This document shows positions 21,537-34,200 of a stretch of DNA of 64,000 bases, piece by piece (the first letter of the stretch is position 1; every line of letters starts with the position of its first letter). Position numbers and translations under genes: made by a program. Origin of the DNA: Dipteris shenzhenensis (taxonomy: Eukaryota; Polypodiophyta; Polypodiopsida; Gleicheniales); assembly GCA_047967505.1 (NCBI GenBank), contig CM106539.1, one strand, 5' to 3'. The notes under the pieces were generated by a model. It ran no database searches, had not been told where the DNA came from, and saw only the letters and a program-made list of their open reading frames with translations.

Positions 21537-22642
21537 TTGCTCCTTACAAGCACCTGCTACACTAGGACTACACCATCCATTTCGCCCTCTAATTGGTCTC
21601 CTGTCAGCCCCAGATCTGGTCTTTTCACTATAGCAAAAGTTACACATTACTTGCAACCACCTCACCTCTAATCCATACTATTCCAGGCATCTGGAGGGCC
21701 TTCGGCCTACTACGTAAGTCCAAAGATGTGCTGCCCACATGGCATCCTATGTCTTGCCCATGTGGCAGCCCCATCTTTTTGTTTTACTCTATGGCTATGC
21801 CATGAAATGGTCGATGGCTGGGCAAGAAAGCAAATTCTAATTCTAGAAGGGGAAAGATTTCCTGAGAGGAGGGATCTTTAAGAATCTTGTTGAACTTGGT
21901 CATCCATGACTAGGCAAGTTACCTTTTCCAACTAGGTGCCCCAAAGCACTCTCCACACATGCTTCCCAAATTCTACTCATTAATTATAGTCCTAAAGCAT
22001 TCTCCCCATATGCTTTGCAAATTCCACCTAGGTGCCCGAAAGCATTCTCCCTGCATGCTTGCAAATTCTACTAATTAATTGCAGTCCTCGCATTTGTGCC
22101 TTCCAATTCCTAATTCCTTCTTCATCCTTGATGGGAATTATTCACTTATCTCATCCACTTTGACAATTTTGTATGCTAATCACATTAGAGCTTTTGGAGT
22201 ACTTGCCTTTGGAGTATCTACCTCATTGGCCCTCTCACCTCACTAGAGTGTCCAATGGTGGCTAATCACATCAACTCCTTCATTCATAGTAGATTCTTGG
22301 GATTCTAATCCTATTAGCTTCTCTAATCATATTAGAGTTCTTGCATGCTAATCATCTTAGCTCCTCTAATTATATTAGAGTTCCAGTGTGCTATTAGCTT
22401 CTCTAATCATATTAGAGTTCATGAATGCTAATCATATCATATTAGAGTTCCCTGATAGCATATGGTTATGAAAATGCCACTTAAATTGGAATAAAAATGT
22501 ATCCACCTTAAATCTTGAGTCTCGAACTAGCATTGTGACATGAAAAGATACTACGATGCATAAAACCATAGTACAATAAAATGTTCACCCTTAGTAAGTT
22601 GAAATGTTGCAAAGGGGATTTGGAGGGAGAGCTTGAGTTTAT
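21537..22642. repeat. Approximately 1.1-1.2-kb direct repeat, copy 2
   Basis: Partner of 19674-20895 in the same orientation. It carries the same order of blocks and the same CTAATCATATTAGAGTTC sub-repeats (22310-22450). It is shorter because of internal indels. Confidence 0.8.
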
Positions 22643-24479
22643 AGATCTTACACATATACTTGGAAGGCACTAGCACGGTAGAAGGAGTAAAGCAATGCGT
22701 AAATGAAGTTTTATACGTAACATTGTCCAAGCTTTATACTTCCCAAAAATTAAAATCTATATTTCTCATAAAACATAGTGTAGGCTACAAGGAATAGGTT
22801 TGAAGTTGAAGCCACAAAACTAAAGGATAATCTTGTACAGGTTTAGGAGGAAAGATTAACCTTGCAACAGACCACATGTTCACACATGGAATAGTAAAGA
22901 GGAGATCAAAGGGTTAAGAGATTCTATTGTGAGTAAGGAAACATAAATTCAAGGATTGAGATTAGAGGTAAAATTGCTACAATCCACACTATCCCATACC
23001 AAGGAATAAGAACAAAACTGGCTAGATCAGCAAGCTCAGTGGGAAGTCCTCAGTCAGCAAATGAAAGAAAGAAACATTGCTTATGGCAATGAATTGCTTG
23101 ATCTTCACCAACAAGCAATGCTACAGTTGTCAAAGAGAGAGAACATTTAGCTTGAAGAGAAAGAAAACCTAGTCACTCAAATTCAGCAAACTTAGAAAGA
23201 AATTGGGTTACATTCCTAGTTGGGACTTCCAACCATGGTCATGTTCAAAACCTTACCTCTCTCGAGCAGCATAATGAAGTCGACTAGAGCCAACACGAGC
23301 ACCAAATTTAGAGAGGTCGTTGCTGGTTGATGTGACATGTGTCTTGCCCCAAGCGCTCTGTTTGCATATACTTGTCCACAGGTAGCCAGAGAAGCAATAA
23401 CATGAAACATCCCTTTAAATCAACATATCGTGCAAAAAAACGAGTAGATTAAAAAATCATTTGCTAGAGGAAATCAAAACATGATCTTAAAGCAACAATA
23501 GTGACTTATTACTTGCCAAAAAAGTGAGTAGAGTGACCAAAAAGCATTTGCTAAAGGAAACCTACGTAGGCAAGGATGTTGCTATCCAATGAGTGTTGAA
23601 CTTTAAGATCCAACATGTGGGTTTTTCACAATCATAGCCAATAAGCTGCCACTAGCATGAGTGCCACAGTACTGCACTGAACACCTACCGCTCAATATTG
23701 CTATAGCCAAAGCCAAGAAGAGATGACGAGGCATCTACAACAAGAAGTTTACGGGGAAGAAGATGCATCCAGCATGCTCTTTAGAGCTATGCATCCAGCT
23801 TTGCTACTTTAAATCTCCCCTTGCTTTCCAGATCGTGGATAGACAAAAGGGTGCCATGATAGAAAAGAGGTGCGAGGTGGTGCTCTATGAGGAAGGTGAG
23901 ATCGATGGCTCCTCCACGGGATGACATCCACATGCTTGGAACTCATCAGGAAAAGAAGGGAAGGGGAGGAACTTCTTGAAGTATACTTCTACGCTAAGCT
24001 GGAGGAGGCCGAGAAGGGCACAATAGTTGCTACTCATGGTATTGAGAGGAGATAAAGCTCAAAAGCATGGATGTGACTAGAGATATGGGGAGGGGGTGAA
24101 ACCAAAATTAGTGCATCTATACTCTTGAGGAATGGCGGGAGAAATTGAAACCAATACGTATATCCTCTCAAGAAAGGGAGGGCAAAATTGAGCTTGTGAA
24201 AGTGAGTGAAAAGGTTTTTTTTGGGCCAAAAATGACATATAAAAGTCTATTAGAATAGCCCTTTCATATCAAATGGTTTTTTCCCTAGTCACATAGTGAC
24301 GAAAACATCACTTCAGTCACTTTGGAAATATTATAATATTGCATATATGTACATATACATATATTATTATATGTATATATATCTTAACAACTGCACATAC
24401 ATTGAGAAATATGAAATCCCATAACTATTCCACAAATCCACAACTCCTAAATGAATGAATTATATGCCATTCATCTTGT
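22643..24479 (+). other. Mostly unrecognised; short coiled-coil-like coding remnant at 22990-23215
   Basis: On the plus strand, 23020-23210 reads as a Gln/Glu-rich heptad-like frame: QQMKERNIAYGNELLDLHQQ, then LQLSKREN, a TAG, LEEKENLVTQIQQT and another TAG. It looks like a decayed coiled-coil segment, possibly of a Gag or host protein, which I cannot assign. The rest of the stretch, including the AT-rich 24330-24390 with ATATAC runs, shows nothing recognisable. Confidence 0.3.
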
Positions 24480-24482
24480 CTT

Positions 24483-24690
24483 GTAATAATAATAATAGAA
24501 GCAAACCACTGCGCTAGTGGTAGTTATATTCCTAGTGTGCAACCAACCACCGTGTTGGTGAGCAACCACCGCATTGATGGTAGTTAAGTTAATGTCCTCA
24601 TAATAATAGAAGCAAACCACCATGCTGGTTGCAATTAATATCTTAGTGCACAACCAACCTCCGAGTTGCAACCAACCAATGCTATTATAC
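24483..24690. repeat. Degenerate tandem repeat, approximately 113-bp period
   Basis: ATAATAATAGAAGCAAACCAC occurs near 24486 and again near 24599. Each is followed by related AACCACCG(C/T)(A/G)TTG(A/G)TGG-type words. About two diverged copies are present, with no coding assignment. Confidence 0.6.
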
Positions 24691-24980
24691 TAGAAGCTAT
24701 TATACTAGAATGAATATTTTATCAGCACTTTCTACTATTTTCACAATACTCAATGATGTGTTTAAATTTCCACTGTTCTCACTAGCTTTGAAAATTAGTC
24801 TCATCCACAACCTCTTTCATATCTAGATGTCCTATGATCCTTCACAAAATGTCAGACTTCGCTCTCAAGTCCAAGTTTTTTGTGATTTGCTTGAAATGTT
24901 GTACAACTATTAATGAATGGTACAGGAAGAAAATAAGTCAAAACATGCATGCTCAATCTTATTGTATGAAAGAGTCATCC

Positions 24981-24983
<3 letters not shown>

Positions 24984-25027
<44 letters not shown>
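24984..25027. repeat. GA microsatellite
   Basis: Uninterrupted (GA)n of about 22 units. Shorter GAGAGA patches recur to 25340. Confidence 0.95.
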
Positions 25028-25029
<2 letters not shown>

Positions 25030-25649
25030 TAGAATTGTACATTTATCCACAAGAGACATAATCGTACACTCAACATGTCAATTGGATTTTGTGCCAGAGA
25101 GAGATAATCATACATTCAAAAGCGTGAGGGGTCTAGTGAGAGAGAAGGGGAGAGAATCATATAGCCAAAGCAGTTTGCAGAGAGAGAGAGGGATGGACCT
25201 CCTATGAAGATGAGCCGAGAGAATTGCAAAGTCAATAGGACTTAGATGTGTGTGACCGATTCCATGAGAGAGAAGAGAGTCAAGTGTCAATGGTCTCAAA
25301 CACATGCGACTGATTCCACGAGAGAGAAGAGAGTCACTTTAGAGTAGATTGTAAATCGTGGACTCCTCGATGTGTATGGGGTAAGACAAATCAGATTAGA
25401 CAATGTGCGGGGACTCCTTGTTATGTGAGGATAAGCATCTTTTCTTCCATAGTAGTAGACAATTTAGTACAAAATCTATGCTAAGACCCTGCTAGCTGTT
25501 TGCCAAAAAGAGTACTTTTCTAAACATCGTAGCATGATTTCACCCTAGAAGACAAAATCATTTGCCAATAAGTAGTGTCAAAATTTCTTGGACATCAGTA
25601 AGAACATGAAAATCAATATCCCAATTGGTAGATATAAGGATGGGTGTTG
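25028..25649. other. No recognised gene
   Basis: GA-patched sequence in which TTCCA(T/C)GAGAGAGAAGAGAGTCA recurs at about 25260 and 25316. From about 25440 weak RT/RNase H-like similarity of the minus-strand gypsy element may continue, but it is too broken to annotate. Confidence 0.4.
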
Positions 25650-26400
25650 TGATAAAGGCACCGCTTTAAAAGCTCAAAGGCTTGGTCGCACTCTTCAATC
25701 CATAAGAATTCCACCAACAATTTGAAAAGTATCATGGCATACCGCAATATAAATCTTCTATAGTAGCTGGCATGCCCCATTAAGACCTATACACCTTTGG
25801 AATTTGTAGGAGGAGGCAATTGCATGATGATTTTGATTTTTCCCATGTCAGTTTTGCAATCCCATGTTAAGAAACGATGTGTCCCAAAACAACTCTGTGG
25901 GTGACCACATTTTGTTGGATTTAAGGAGGTGCCATACTCCTTGCATTTGGTTAGAACTACTTTATGACATTTTAAGTGGTCTTGCTTGTTGGAGTGGATG
26001 CACAAATCATCCAAGAATACTGCACGAATCTACTAAAAAATGACTGGCGATGAACATGACACTCTCTAGAATGTGTTTGGGGAATTACATAGGCCGAAGG
26101 GCATGAACCTATAAGCAAATATGTCCCATTTTGTAGCAAATGCTATTTTGGATTGGTCGTCAGGAGCAATTTGCACTTGGTTATAGCCACTATAGCCATC
26201 CAAGAAGCTGTATATCTCTCTGATCCAGCCAACTTTTCCAACACTGGTTCTATAAGTGGTCGAGGATAGCTAGCAATCCTTGATTGTGGTGGCATTCACA
26301 TTATTTAAGTTAACACATATCCCTAGCTTGTTGTTGTGTTTAGGCACTATGTGATGATGGGTGAAATCCAATCAGTGTGCACTATCTAATAGATCAATCG
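25650..26400 (-). pseudogene. gypsy reverse transcriptase remnant
   Basis: On the minus strand, block YSGYNQVQIAP is followed by KIAFATKWDIFAYRFMPFGL, then, after damage, FLDDLCIHSNKQDHLKCH with the catalytic Asp pair. SLNPTKC and LPPPTNSKGV of the thumb, and VLMGHASYYRRFI, come after that. The blocks are in the right order for Ty3/gypsy RT. Numerous stops and at least three frame changes show long decay. RNase H and integrase cannot be followed beyond about 25500. Confidence 0.85.
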
Positions 26401-27599
26401 TGCATCTAAAATTTTTTCCAGTTCATCATAGACCATGGTGCCATATTTTGGATTTGTTCTATATGGTCCACATACCTTAGGGTGGACACCTTCCCTAATA
26501 GGGATTGTGTGTACTACCACTTCTAGTGAAATTCCCCTCATTTCCTTGTTTGACCATGCTAGGTAGTCTCGCTATTCCATTAGGAGTTCTTTAGATTTGT
26601 TACAGTTTCTTTTGTGAGCTATTTCCCAATAATACCAATTTCTCCTCCTCCCCTTCAAGAGTGAGCTTATTGTTATAGTTTTTTCTGGTCCCTCATACAT
26701 TAGAGTCTCTCCATGTTATCAGTTTCTTGCACTTTAAATTCTCGTACTAGTCTTGTCATTGCTATGGGGACACTATCACTGGTGTAGTTCTTGAAGTACT
26801 CTGGTACTTCACAAAGATCAACCTCTGATGGTGTTGAACTAGCCTTACATTGGCCATGGTCACTCGGTGGCATAAAATCATTAACTGGTTTTTAAGGATC
26901 TTGTGAACTTTCTTTTTTTGTCTTAAACTTTCAAAACTTTTTACATTGGGAGTTGTTGGGCAACTTTTCCACTACAAATTATTCCCAAGTAGTAGTTCAT
27001 TTGTTGTTCACACTCCTTTAAGTCCATAGGTGGACCATTCAAGAGGAGGTGGTTTAGATTATGGGAGAGCTGGCTTTGTAAGATACAACTCTATAGGATC
27101 TTGGTCTGGACTCGTTTGAACTCATTGAAGTGGTTGGCCTTGGCTTTGTTGATATGTCCTCCTTCGGTTTTCTTGCAGGATTTTCTAGTATTATTCAGCT
27201 TTGGAGTTTTAACTTTGTGAAGTTCAGCTGCCATTAAAGACATGGTGTTCTAATTGAGCATTTTCAGCCTCTATTTCAAGGTCCCAAGGAAAATTCGAGT
27301 CCTTATTATAATTGAAAGCTTCTTTAGGATCACTATTCCATTCAAGGTCAACCATAAAGAATTGAACTTCTAAATCTATTGGTTCTTCATGTATGAGTGG
27401 AGGTTTTACCTGTATGACTGTAACGTAAATTTATGAGAAGATTGGATCTAGTGGATGGCAGCTGTCAATGGTCGCAAATGCTTGGATCCAATTGTTGATA
27501 TTGCTTTATGTATCTCCAGTTAAGGTTTTTTGTTGTGGGAGGTTTGATTTACTTGAGATTGTCATTGAAGAGGTTTCATCCAATGGTCTAGGCACAATC

Positions 27600-28100
27600 G
27601 GTTTTTTTGCTCCTATCCCCAGATTGACTCATACTACTATGTCGTGATTTTGTATTGTCAATCTATCAGTTCCCCAATCATGGAGGACTGATGCTTCACG
27701 CAGGCAAGGATGTCCAAGCAATAATTGATAAGATTTCTTGGGGAGATCCAAGATTGTGAACTGAAGAGTAAAGCGGACTCTTGCTACTTTTGTGGATACT
27801 CCATTCACTATACCCTAGGGATTTGCACGTGAATCATCTGCAAGGCATATGTTTAAATAAGCCTTTTGCTCTGGTGGGGGACCTCATTCATCATAGAGAC
27901 CCTTGGATATGACATTCACATTTGCTCCACCATCCACAATGGCTTGGATCCCATCATATTCTTTCTGGATTAAAGGGACAATGATGTTACATATGTCATC
28001 TGTTTCACCCATCCGCACAGGGATATCTTCTATGTCTTCCATAGATGGAGGGGGATTTGCTAATTTAATCCATCCTTTGAAACTCTCCCAGAGATTAGGA
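27600..28100 (-). pseudogene. gypsy retropepsin remnant
   Basis: On the minus strand, IIVPLIQKEYDGIQAIVDGG continues to the catalytic block VDGGANVNVISKGLYDE, and later LLLGHPCLREASVLHDWG closes the fold. The Asp-Gly-Gly form is found in several plant gypsy lineages. In-frame stops follow the catalytic block. The Gag-protease spacing and the following RT fit one decayed polyprotein. Confidence 0.75.
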
Positions 28101-28299
28101 TAATTTTGTAAGAGGATTCCAATAGGAATGGACAGAGCGAAACTACAATGCTAGAGAGTACGACACCTTCAATTTGGCATGGCGGAACATTTTGTTGTGG
28201 ATCTTGTTGCTGGAACAAAGGCTCGATTATAGTGTAAATATGATGGCGCCAAGTCAAGGATTGGATCTTGTGCTTGCTTCTCAGCCTTGAATTGAGCTT

Positions 28300-29613
28300 G
28301 TTCTCTTTCCACCCATTATTGAAGTGCTTGAAATCGAGCCTTTTCCACGTCGGCATTAGGGTATGGATCTTCTTTCATTTTAGGATCTGGAGTTGATGTT
28401 GATGTGCTTGGGTTCTTATTGCTCGACAGAGGTATAGGAACTTGTGATTTCTTTTGAAGAGTTCTTGATTGAATTGGAATAGTAGGACCCTTGGTTGCCT
28501 TTTTTTGTTGGTGTGTAATTACATGCACATGTTGTGATAATATGCTTGCTATCCCTAGACTTGATGGACTACCCCAATAATGTCGATTGAGACATTAGGC
28601 TTAGATTTATTTTGTTGTGGGACCTTGTTTTTCATGGGAGAATCCATAGAAGCATGGCCAATGCCACAATCTCTACAGAGTGGTTGGAAACTAGTGGGGC
28701 TACCCTGAGGGCATGCTGCGATCCAATGATTCTTTCCACAACTGGTACCACTTGATTGGTGCTTGATATGTGTTGGGACAAACTTGATTTGCATATACAA
28801 GGATCAAACCTTCTGATCCTTTCACATAGTACACTGGGTACTCAACTTCATAATCAATTTGTGAATCCACTTCTTGGGCTTGAAGTTGTTGTATTGAAAC
28901 TGTCATAGGAGCTAGATTTGTCCCTCTTGGATATTGTTATGGATTTAGATTTTTGAGCAATTGCCCGACTTGGGTTTGGATGGGATAGGATTCAGCCTCA
29001 AAGTTGCTAGTGCTTGTGCAAGTATTGGTTGCTTGTACACTAAGATGGGTGTTGGTTGGTATTGAGTCTTGGGGTTGTTGTGCATGTTGAAGATGCAACT
29101 ATTTTCATCATGCCTACTAATTGTGCAGATGTGACACCACAACCTTGGTGGTGGATTGGGTTGTGCATTGATCCTGGCTCTTAGGATGGGACATTCATTT
29201 GTTTTATGATTGGCCATGCAATGTGGACACCATACATTTTCTTGCCTTGTATAAGTCAGAGGTCCTAGTTGAGACATGTGCTCGTCGGCTTCACCTCCCA
29301 AAATTTTATTGTACCAGGTGCATTCAAAAGGAGGGGTATTTTAAATCCAATTTTGGGAAAATTTTAACAGGTTTACAATAACAGGAGGGGATTTTTAATT
29401 CAACTTTAGAAAAAAATCGTTAGTATATAAGTCAAGAGGGGTGTTTTTATTGGGAAATTTTTTTTAGTTGAGGGGCTCTTTAACACCCCTTGAATGCACA
29501 TGATACCTAGGATTTATTATTAGTGCACCCCCTCGAGGACATGTGAAGCTTTTGTTCCATGGAGTCCATCATTTCTTCTCTTAGCTTCATGGTCATGGCC
29601 TCTAGGCAATCTC
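28300..29613 (-). pseudogene. gypsy gag, 3' portion with several zinc knuckles
   Basis: On the minus strand, after the copia insertion point the frame opens with DCLEAMTMKLREEMMDSMEQ. Further on are Cys/His clusters: WCPHCMANHKTNECP, WCHICTISRHDENSC, CGKNHWIAACP and CRDCGIGHA. These are repeated knuckle-like modules of an RNA-binding Gag. Frame changes separate the modules (for example 29301-28945, 28906-28700, 28800-28555). It is the downstream half of the gag at 35509-36232. Confidence 0.8.
29609..29613. repeat. Target-site duplication of copia copy 2 (left)
   Basis: ATCTC immediately before the 5' LTR matches ATCTC immediately after the 3' LTR (35509-35513). A perfect 5-bp duplication is typical of LTR retrotransposon integration. 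Confidence 0.95.
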
Positions 29614-29784
29614 TGTGGGGGTTAAAGGTCACTGTGCCTTTACCCCGGTTATGTACAATACTCAAACACATATATAAATGAATGAAAAAGAAGATTAGGG
29701 TGGTTCTGCACCCACCAAAACTTGTGTGGCTCTCTGTTTCTCTCTCTCCCTCTTCCGTTCTTGCTTCCGTTGAGAGCACTCTCA
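29614..29784 (+). repeat. 5' LTR of copia copy 2 (171 bp)
   Basis: Begins TGTGGGGGTT and ends CACTCTCA. By eye it is identical to 35338-35508. At 171 bp it is short for a copia LTR. The central TATATAA at 29671-29677 is the likely promoter TATA box. Confidence 0.97.
29671..29677 (+). promoter_or_regulatory. TATA box in the copia 5' LTR
   Basis: TATATAA lies 57 bases into the LTR. The 3' LTR has the same at 35395-35401. In copy 1 the corresponding site reads TATACAA. Confidence 0.6.
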
Positions 29785-29786
29785 AC

Positions 29787-29798
29787 TGGTATCAGAGC
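29787..29798 (+). other. Primer-binding site (initiator Met tRNA type)
   Basis: TGGTATCAGAGC starts two bases after the 5' LTR. It is complementary to the 3' end of plant initiator Met tRNA and is the standard copia primer-binding site for minus-strand synthesis. Confidence 0.93.
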
Positions 29799-31210
29799 CC
29801 GGGTGATCTAGCTGAGCGTGCGTGAATGCTTGGAAGCTCAGCAGCTCTGTGGGAGGAAGGAGAAGCTCTGTGGGAAGCTTTGTGGGTGACTTTACTTGCA
29901 TCCGAGTGTGCAGAGACCTTGGAGAAACCTTTGGAAAAGTCACTTTGGCTTTGCGAAGTGGTTTTGAGAGCCTGTTAAGAGCTTTCAAAGAAAAAGTCGT
30001 TTTTTGAGCTTTTCCCTATTCCGTTCGATGATAGAGACTCCGTATTGACTTGTAGAGGCAACTATTGCTTGCTTTTAGTGTCCACATTACTTCAGGAGCT
30101 TGGAAACGCCTTCATTCCTGAATCTAGGATCATTTCATTGGATTTCTGAGTCACTGTTCACTTCCTACATTTTTTTCCCGGGTGTTGGAACTCAAGTTTG
30201 GAGCAACCATTTGCAGATCTGTCAGTTTCGGTGGACTCAGGAGGTCCTAAAACTTCTATGTTGCTCATCATTCACACTCCGGTGGAGTTTACAAACAGCT
30301 CTGTTTTAAAAAACGTTTTTCAGCCCGTGTGTTGGACCCAGTGATTGAGACCACGGTTTCCAAAACCGTCTGTCCCATTGCGTTCTGGATGCCCAAAAAC
30401 CCCTACCTATTAGTTCTTGCGCGATTTGGTGGAGGATTTTCAGAGTTATAGATCTCTGTGTATTCGATTTCGTCTCTCTGTTATGCATTTTTCATTCTAA
30501 GGTTTTGAAACCTTAGATTTATGCCACATGGCAGTGGATAAGTGTTGACTCCCATTTCTCACTCATCGGTTGGGATTTTGGAGTTCTGGTAGAAGAGAGA
30601 TATTTGCAGATTTTCTTGCTGATTCCGATTATGCAATGGCGCCCATGTTTTGAGGCATCTCAAGTTCTATTTTCAGTAGCGCTCATTACCGTGGGACTAT
30701 GATTTCTTGAGCATACCTTATGCAGATCACTCTGGTTGCAGTTTGAGCAGTGTGCGCTCATTCGTGGCGTGCATTGGGTTGCAGTGGATGATTTATAGGC
30801 CATTTGGATGCATTGCGGTCCTTATTGGATGCGCTGATAGGCCCAAATTGCCTTGTGGGATGCTATTTTTATGGACGCTTTGCACATGGATGCTATTTTA
30901 AGCTGAGGGACAGCTTTGACACATTGCAGGTGATGCACTGATAGTGCTATGCTCTCTTGAATGAGATATTATTGATGCATATGCCAGTGGACGGTGTTTA
31001 TGCTTGAGTCATTTGGCACTTATTGGCATTTTCTTTTGGGACGGATTTGCTCATATGGATGCATAGTATATGCACATGAGTCAGATGCTTTGAGCTTTGA
31101 GTTTTGGTGATATTTCACTCTATTGTGGCATACATATTTGGGTGCACCTGGTATTTGGTGTGATTCTCTCTTGCAGGCACTAGCATTTGGGATTTTGTTT
31201 CATTTGCATC
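29799..31210 (+). other. Long untranslated leader of copia copy 2
   Basis: About 1.4 kb separates the primer site from the gag ATG, unusually long beside a 171-bp LTR. Several short open frames occur. One (30707-30901, starts MSIPYADHSGCSL) matches a frame in copy 1. The leader ends with a pyrimidine-rich TTCTCTCTTGCAG at about 31165-31177, which resembles a 3' splice site 33 bases before the gag ATG. Leader splicing is inferred only. Confidence 0.6.
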
Positions 31211-34200
31211 ATGGCATCCTCTTCCATGTCTGAAAAGGAGTTTTTCAGCATTAAAAAGTTTGATGGGACAAACTTTTCTTTATGGAAAGAACAAATAAGG
31301 GATGTGCTTATTCAAAAGAAGCAGATTAAACCCTTAGCAGGGATTGAAGCTAAGCCTGCAAATATGTCTGAGGATGATTGGAATGAGTTGGATGCATTAG
31401 GAAAGTCTACTATTAGACTTCATCTTGCAGAGTTAGTTTATTTCACAGTAGTAAATGAGTAGACTACTAAAGATTTGTGGAAGAAACTGTGTGCCACTTA
31501 TGAGAAGGAAACTGCCTCTAATAAAGTTTACCTCATGAAGAGGTTGTTTGAGCTACAGATGAAGGAAGGGGTCTCCATTGCTTCTCACTTGAATGAATTC
31601 AATATTATTTTCAGCCAGCTTCAGGCTCAGAAAATGAATTTTGATGCGGAGACTAAGGCAATATTTCTCTTATGTTCATTGCCATCCTCATGGGATACCT
31701 TCCGTACAGCTGTCAGTAACTCTGCACCTGGTGGAGTACTGAAATTTGATGATGTTGTGGGTAGCTTGTTGGCCGAGGAGATTAGACGGAAGTCTATGGA
31801 TGGCAACAAGCAGGATGCAGCCTTAAATGTGCAAAGGGGCAGATCTCACAGTTCAGGGGGAAGTCCCAAGAAAGAGTGAAGTCACGTAGCAAATCCAAGG
31901 CACGGAACATTGAGTGTTACCATTGTGGCAAGAAGGGCCATATGAAAAAGGATTGCTACAAGCTGAAAAGAGAGCAAAAGGATAAGAAAAAGAATGCAAA
32001 TTGGAATGCAAATCAAAAGGAAGAGAGTCCAAGGGAGGACAAAGGAAAAGTGAAGATCGAGGAGATCAATGCAGTCACACATGATAGTGACAATGATGTT
32101 CTCTTCATGTCTACTTTATCGACAGAGTTGCTTACCACTTCAGATGATGCATATTCCCAGGATTGGATTTTGGATTCTGGTGCTTCATTCCATGTTACTC
32201 CCCATAGGGAATGGTTCTCCACTTATGATAGTGGAAAGACAGGTTGTGTGCATCTTGGAAATGACTATGCATGTGACATAGTGGGAGCAGGTGACATAAA
32301 GTTTTCTTTTGCAAATGGGTCTGCATTTGTTTTGAAACATGTGAGACATGTGCCTAAGCTGACCAAGAGTCTTATTTCAGTGGGTCAGCTAGATGATGCT
32401 GGTTTTCACACCACTTTGGGCTTTCAAAGTTGGAAAATTCAGAAGGGCTCTATGCTTTTGGCCAGGGGTGCCAAGTGTGGGACTTTGTATCCCTTACATG
32501 TATCAGGGGTATTTGATCATGTTGTTGCAATAACCGAGCAGCCAAGCACTTCTTTGTGGCATTGCAGGTTGGGGCACATGAGCCACAATGGAATGAAACT
32601 CTTATGCCGTTTGGGTTATGTACCGCATTTGAGTTTCTCTGATTTTGAATTTTGTGAGCATTGTCTCTATGGGAAGCAGACTAAATCAGCCCATAAAAGA
32701 AGGGGAAAGAAAGAGTTTGAAATGCTTGATTTGGTGCATTCAGACGTATGTGGTCCCATGCCTACACAGTCATTAGGCGGGGCTGAATCAAGGGCTGAAT
32801 ACTATGTGACATTAATTGATGATGCAACTAGGAAAGTGTGGGCTTATGCTATAGCTCGGAAGAGTGATGTGTTCCAGGTATTTTAGAAATGGCTGGCCTT
32901 GGTTGAGAATCAGTCAGGTAGAATGCTTAAATGCCTACGGACTGACAATGGTGGAGAGTATCTCTCTCATGACTTTCAGCATTTCTGTGATACACGTGGG
33001 ATTAAGAGGGATCCCCTCGTACTCCAGAGCAAAATCCAATTGCAAAAAAGATGAACCGTACCATTCAAGAAAGGTTGCAATGCATGCTTTCCAATGCAAG
33101 TCTTTCTGGTGGTTTTTGGGCTGAGGCAATGAAGACTGCAGTGCATGTGATCAATAGATCACCTAGTAAGAGTTTGGATGGTGGTATTCCTAAAGAGGCA
33201 TGGAGTGGCAAGAAGCCCTCTTACTCTCATTTGCATATATTTGGGTGTGAGGCATATGCACATGTGCCAAAAGAGCTTCGAAAGAAGCTAGATCCTAAGT
33301 CTAGGAAATGCATCTTTCTAGGTTATGGTGAAAGTGGAGAGATGGGCTATCGTCTCTGGGATCCAGAAGCAAAGAAGATCATACGCAGCCATGATGTGGT
33401 CTTCAATGAGAAGAAGATGCATAAGGCACCCATGAGGGATGTGGAAATGAGGAGAATCACTTTCCAGGATGTGAATCCACCTGCATATGTTGATAGACAG
33501 CAAGCTGTCCATGCACCAAATGTGCAAGAAATGGTACAACCAAGTACTCCCATAGGTATACAATCAAGGGTAGATGATGGATCATCTATTGGTGGAAATG
33601 ATGAGCCAAATGTGGCTGATATGCAAGTGGGACAGCAAGCTGAAATGCCCTTGAGAAGATCATCTAGAGTGTCTAGACCGCCTGATAGGTTTGTTCCAGA
33701 GGTAGACTATGTGATGCTTACTGATTGCGGGGAGCCTTCTTGCTACAAAGAGGCTATGATGCGTGAGGATCAACGCAAGTGGGAGTATGCTATGCCATCA
33801 GAGATGAGTTCACTTATGAAGAATAAGACTTGGGACTTGGTTTCTTTGCCACATGGAAAGAAAGCATTGCCATGTAAATGGGTCTACAAAATGAAGGTCA
33901 CAGGTGATGATGTGCCTAGGTACAAGGCCCACTTGGTTGCTAAAGGGTTCAAGCAAGAGAAGGGTGTGGACTTTGATGAGATATTCTCTCTAGTTGTGAA
34001 GATGACCACACTTAGATGCATGCTTGGACTAGTGGCAGTAGAGGATATGGAGCTTATGCAAATGGATGTCAAGATAGCTTTCTTGCATGGGGATTTGCAT
34101 GAGGAAATTTACATGGTGCAGCCGGAAGGCTTTGAAGAAAAGGGCAAAGAGCATTTAGTTTGCAAGCTAAAAAAGAGTCTCTATGGTCTTAAGCAAGCAC

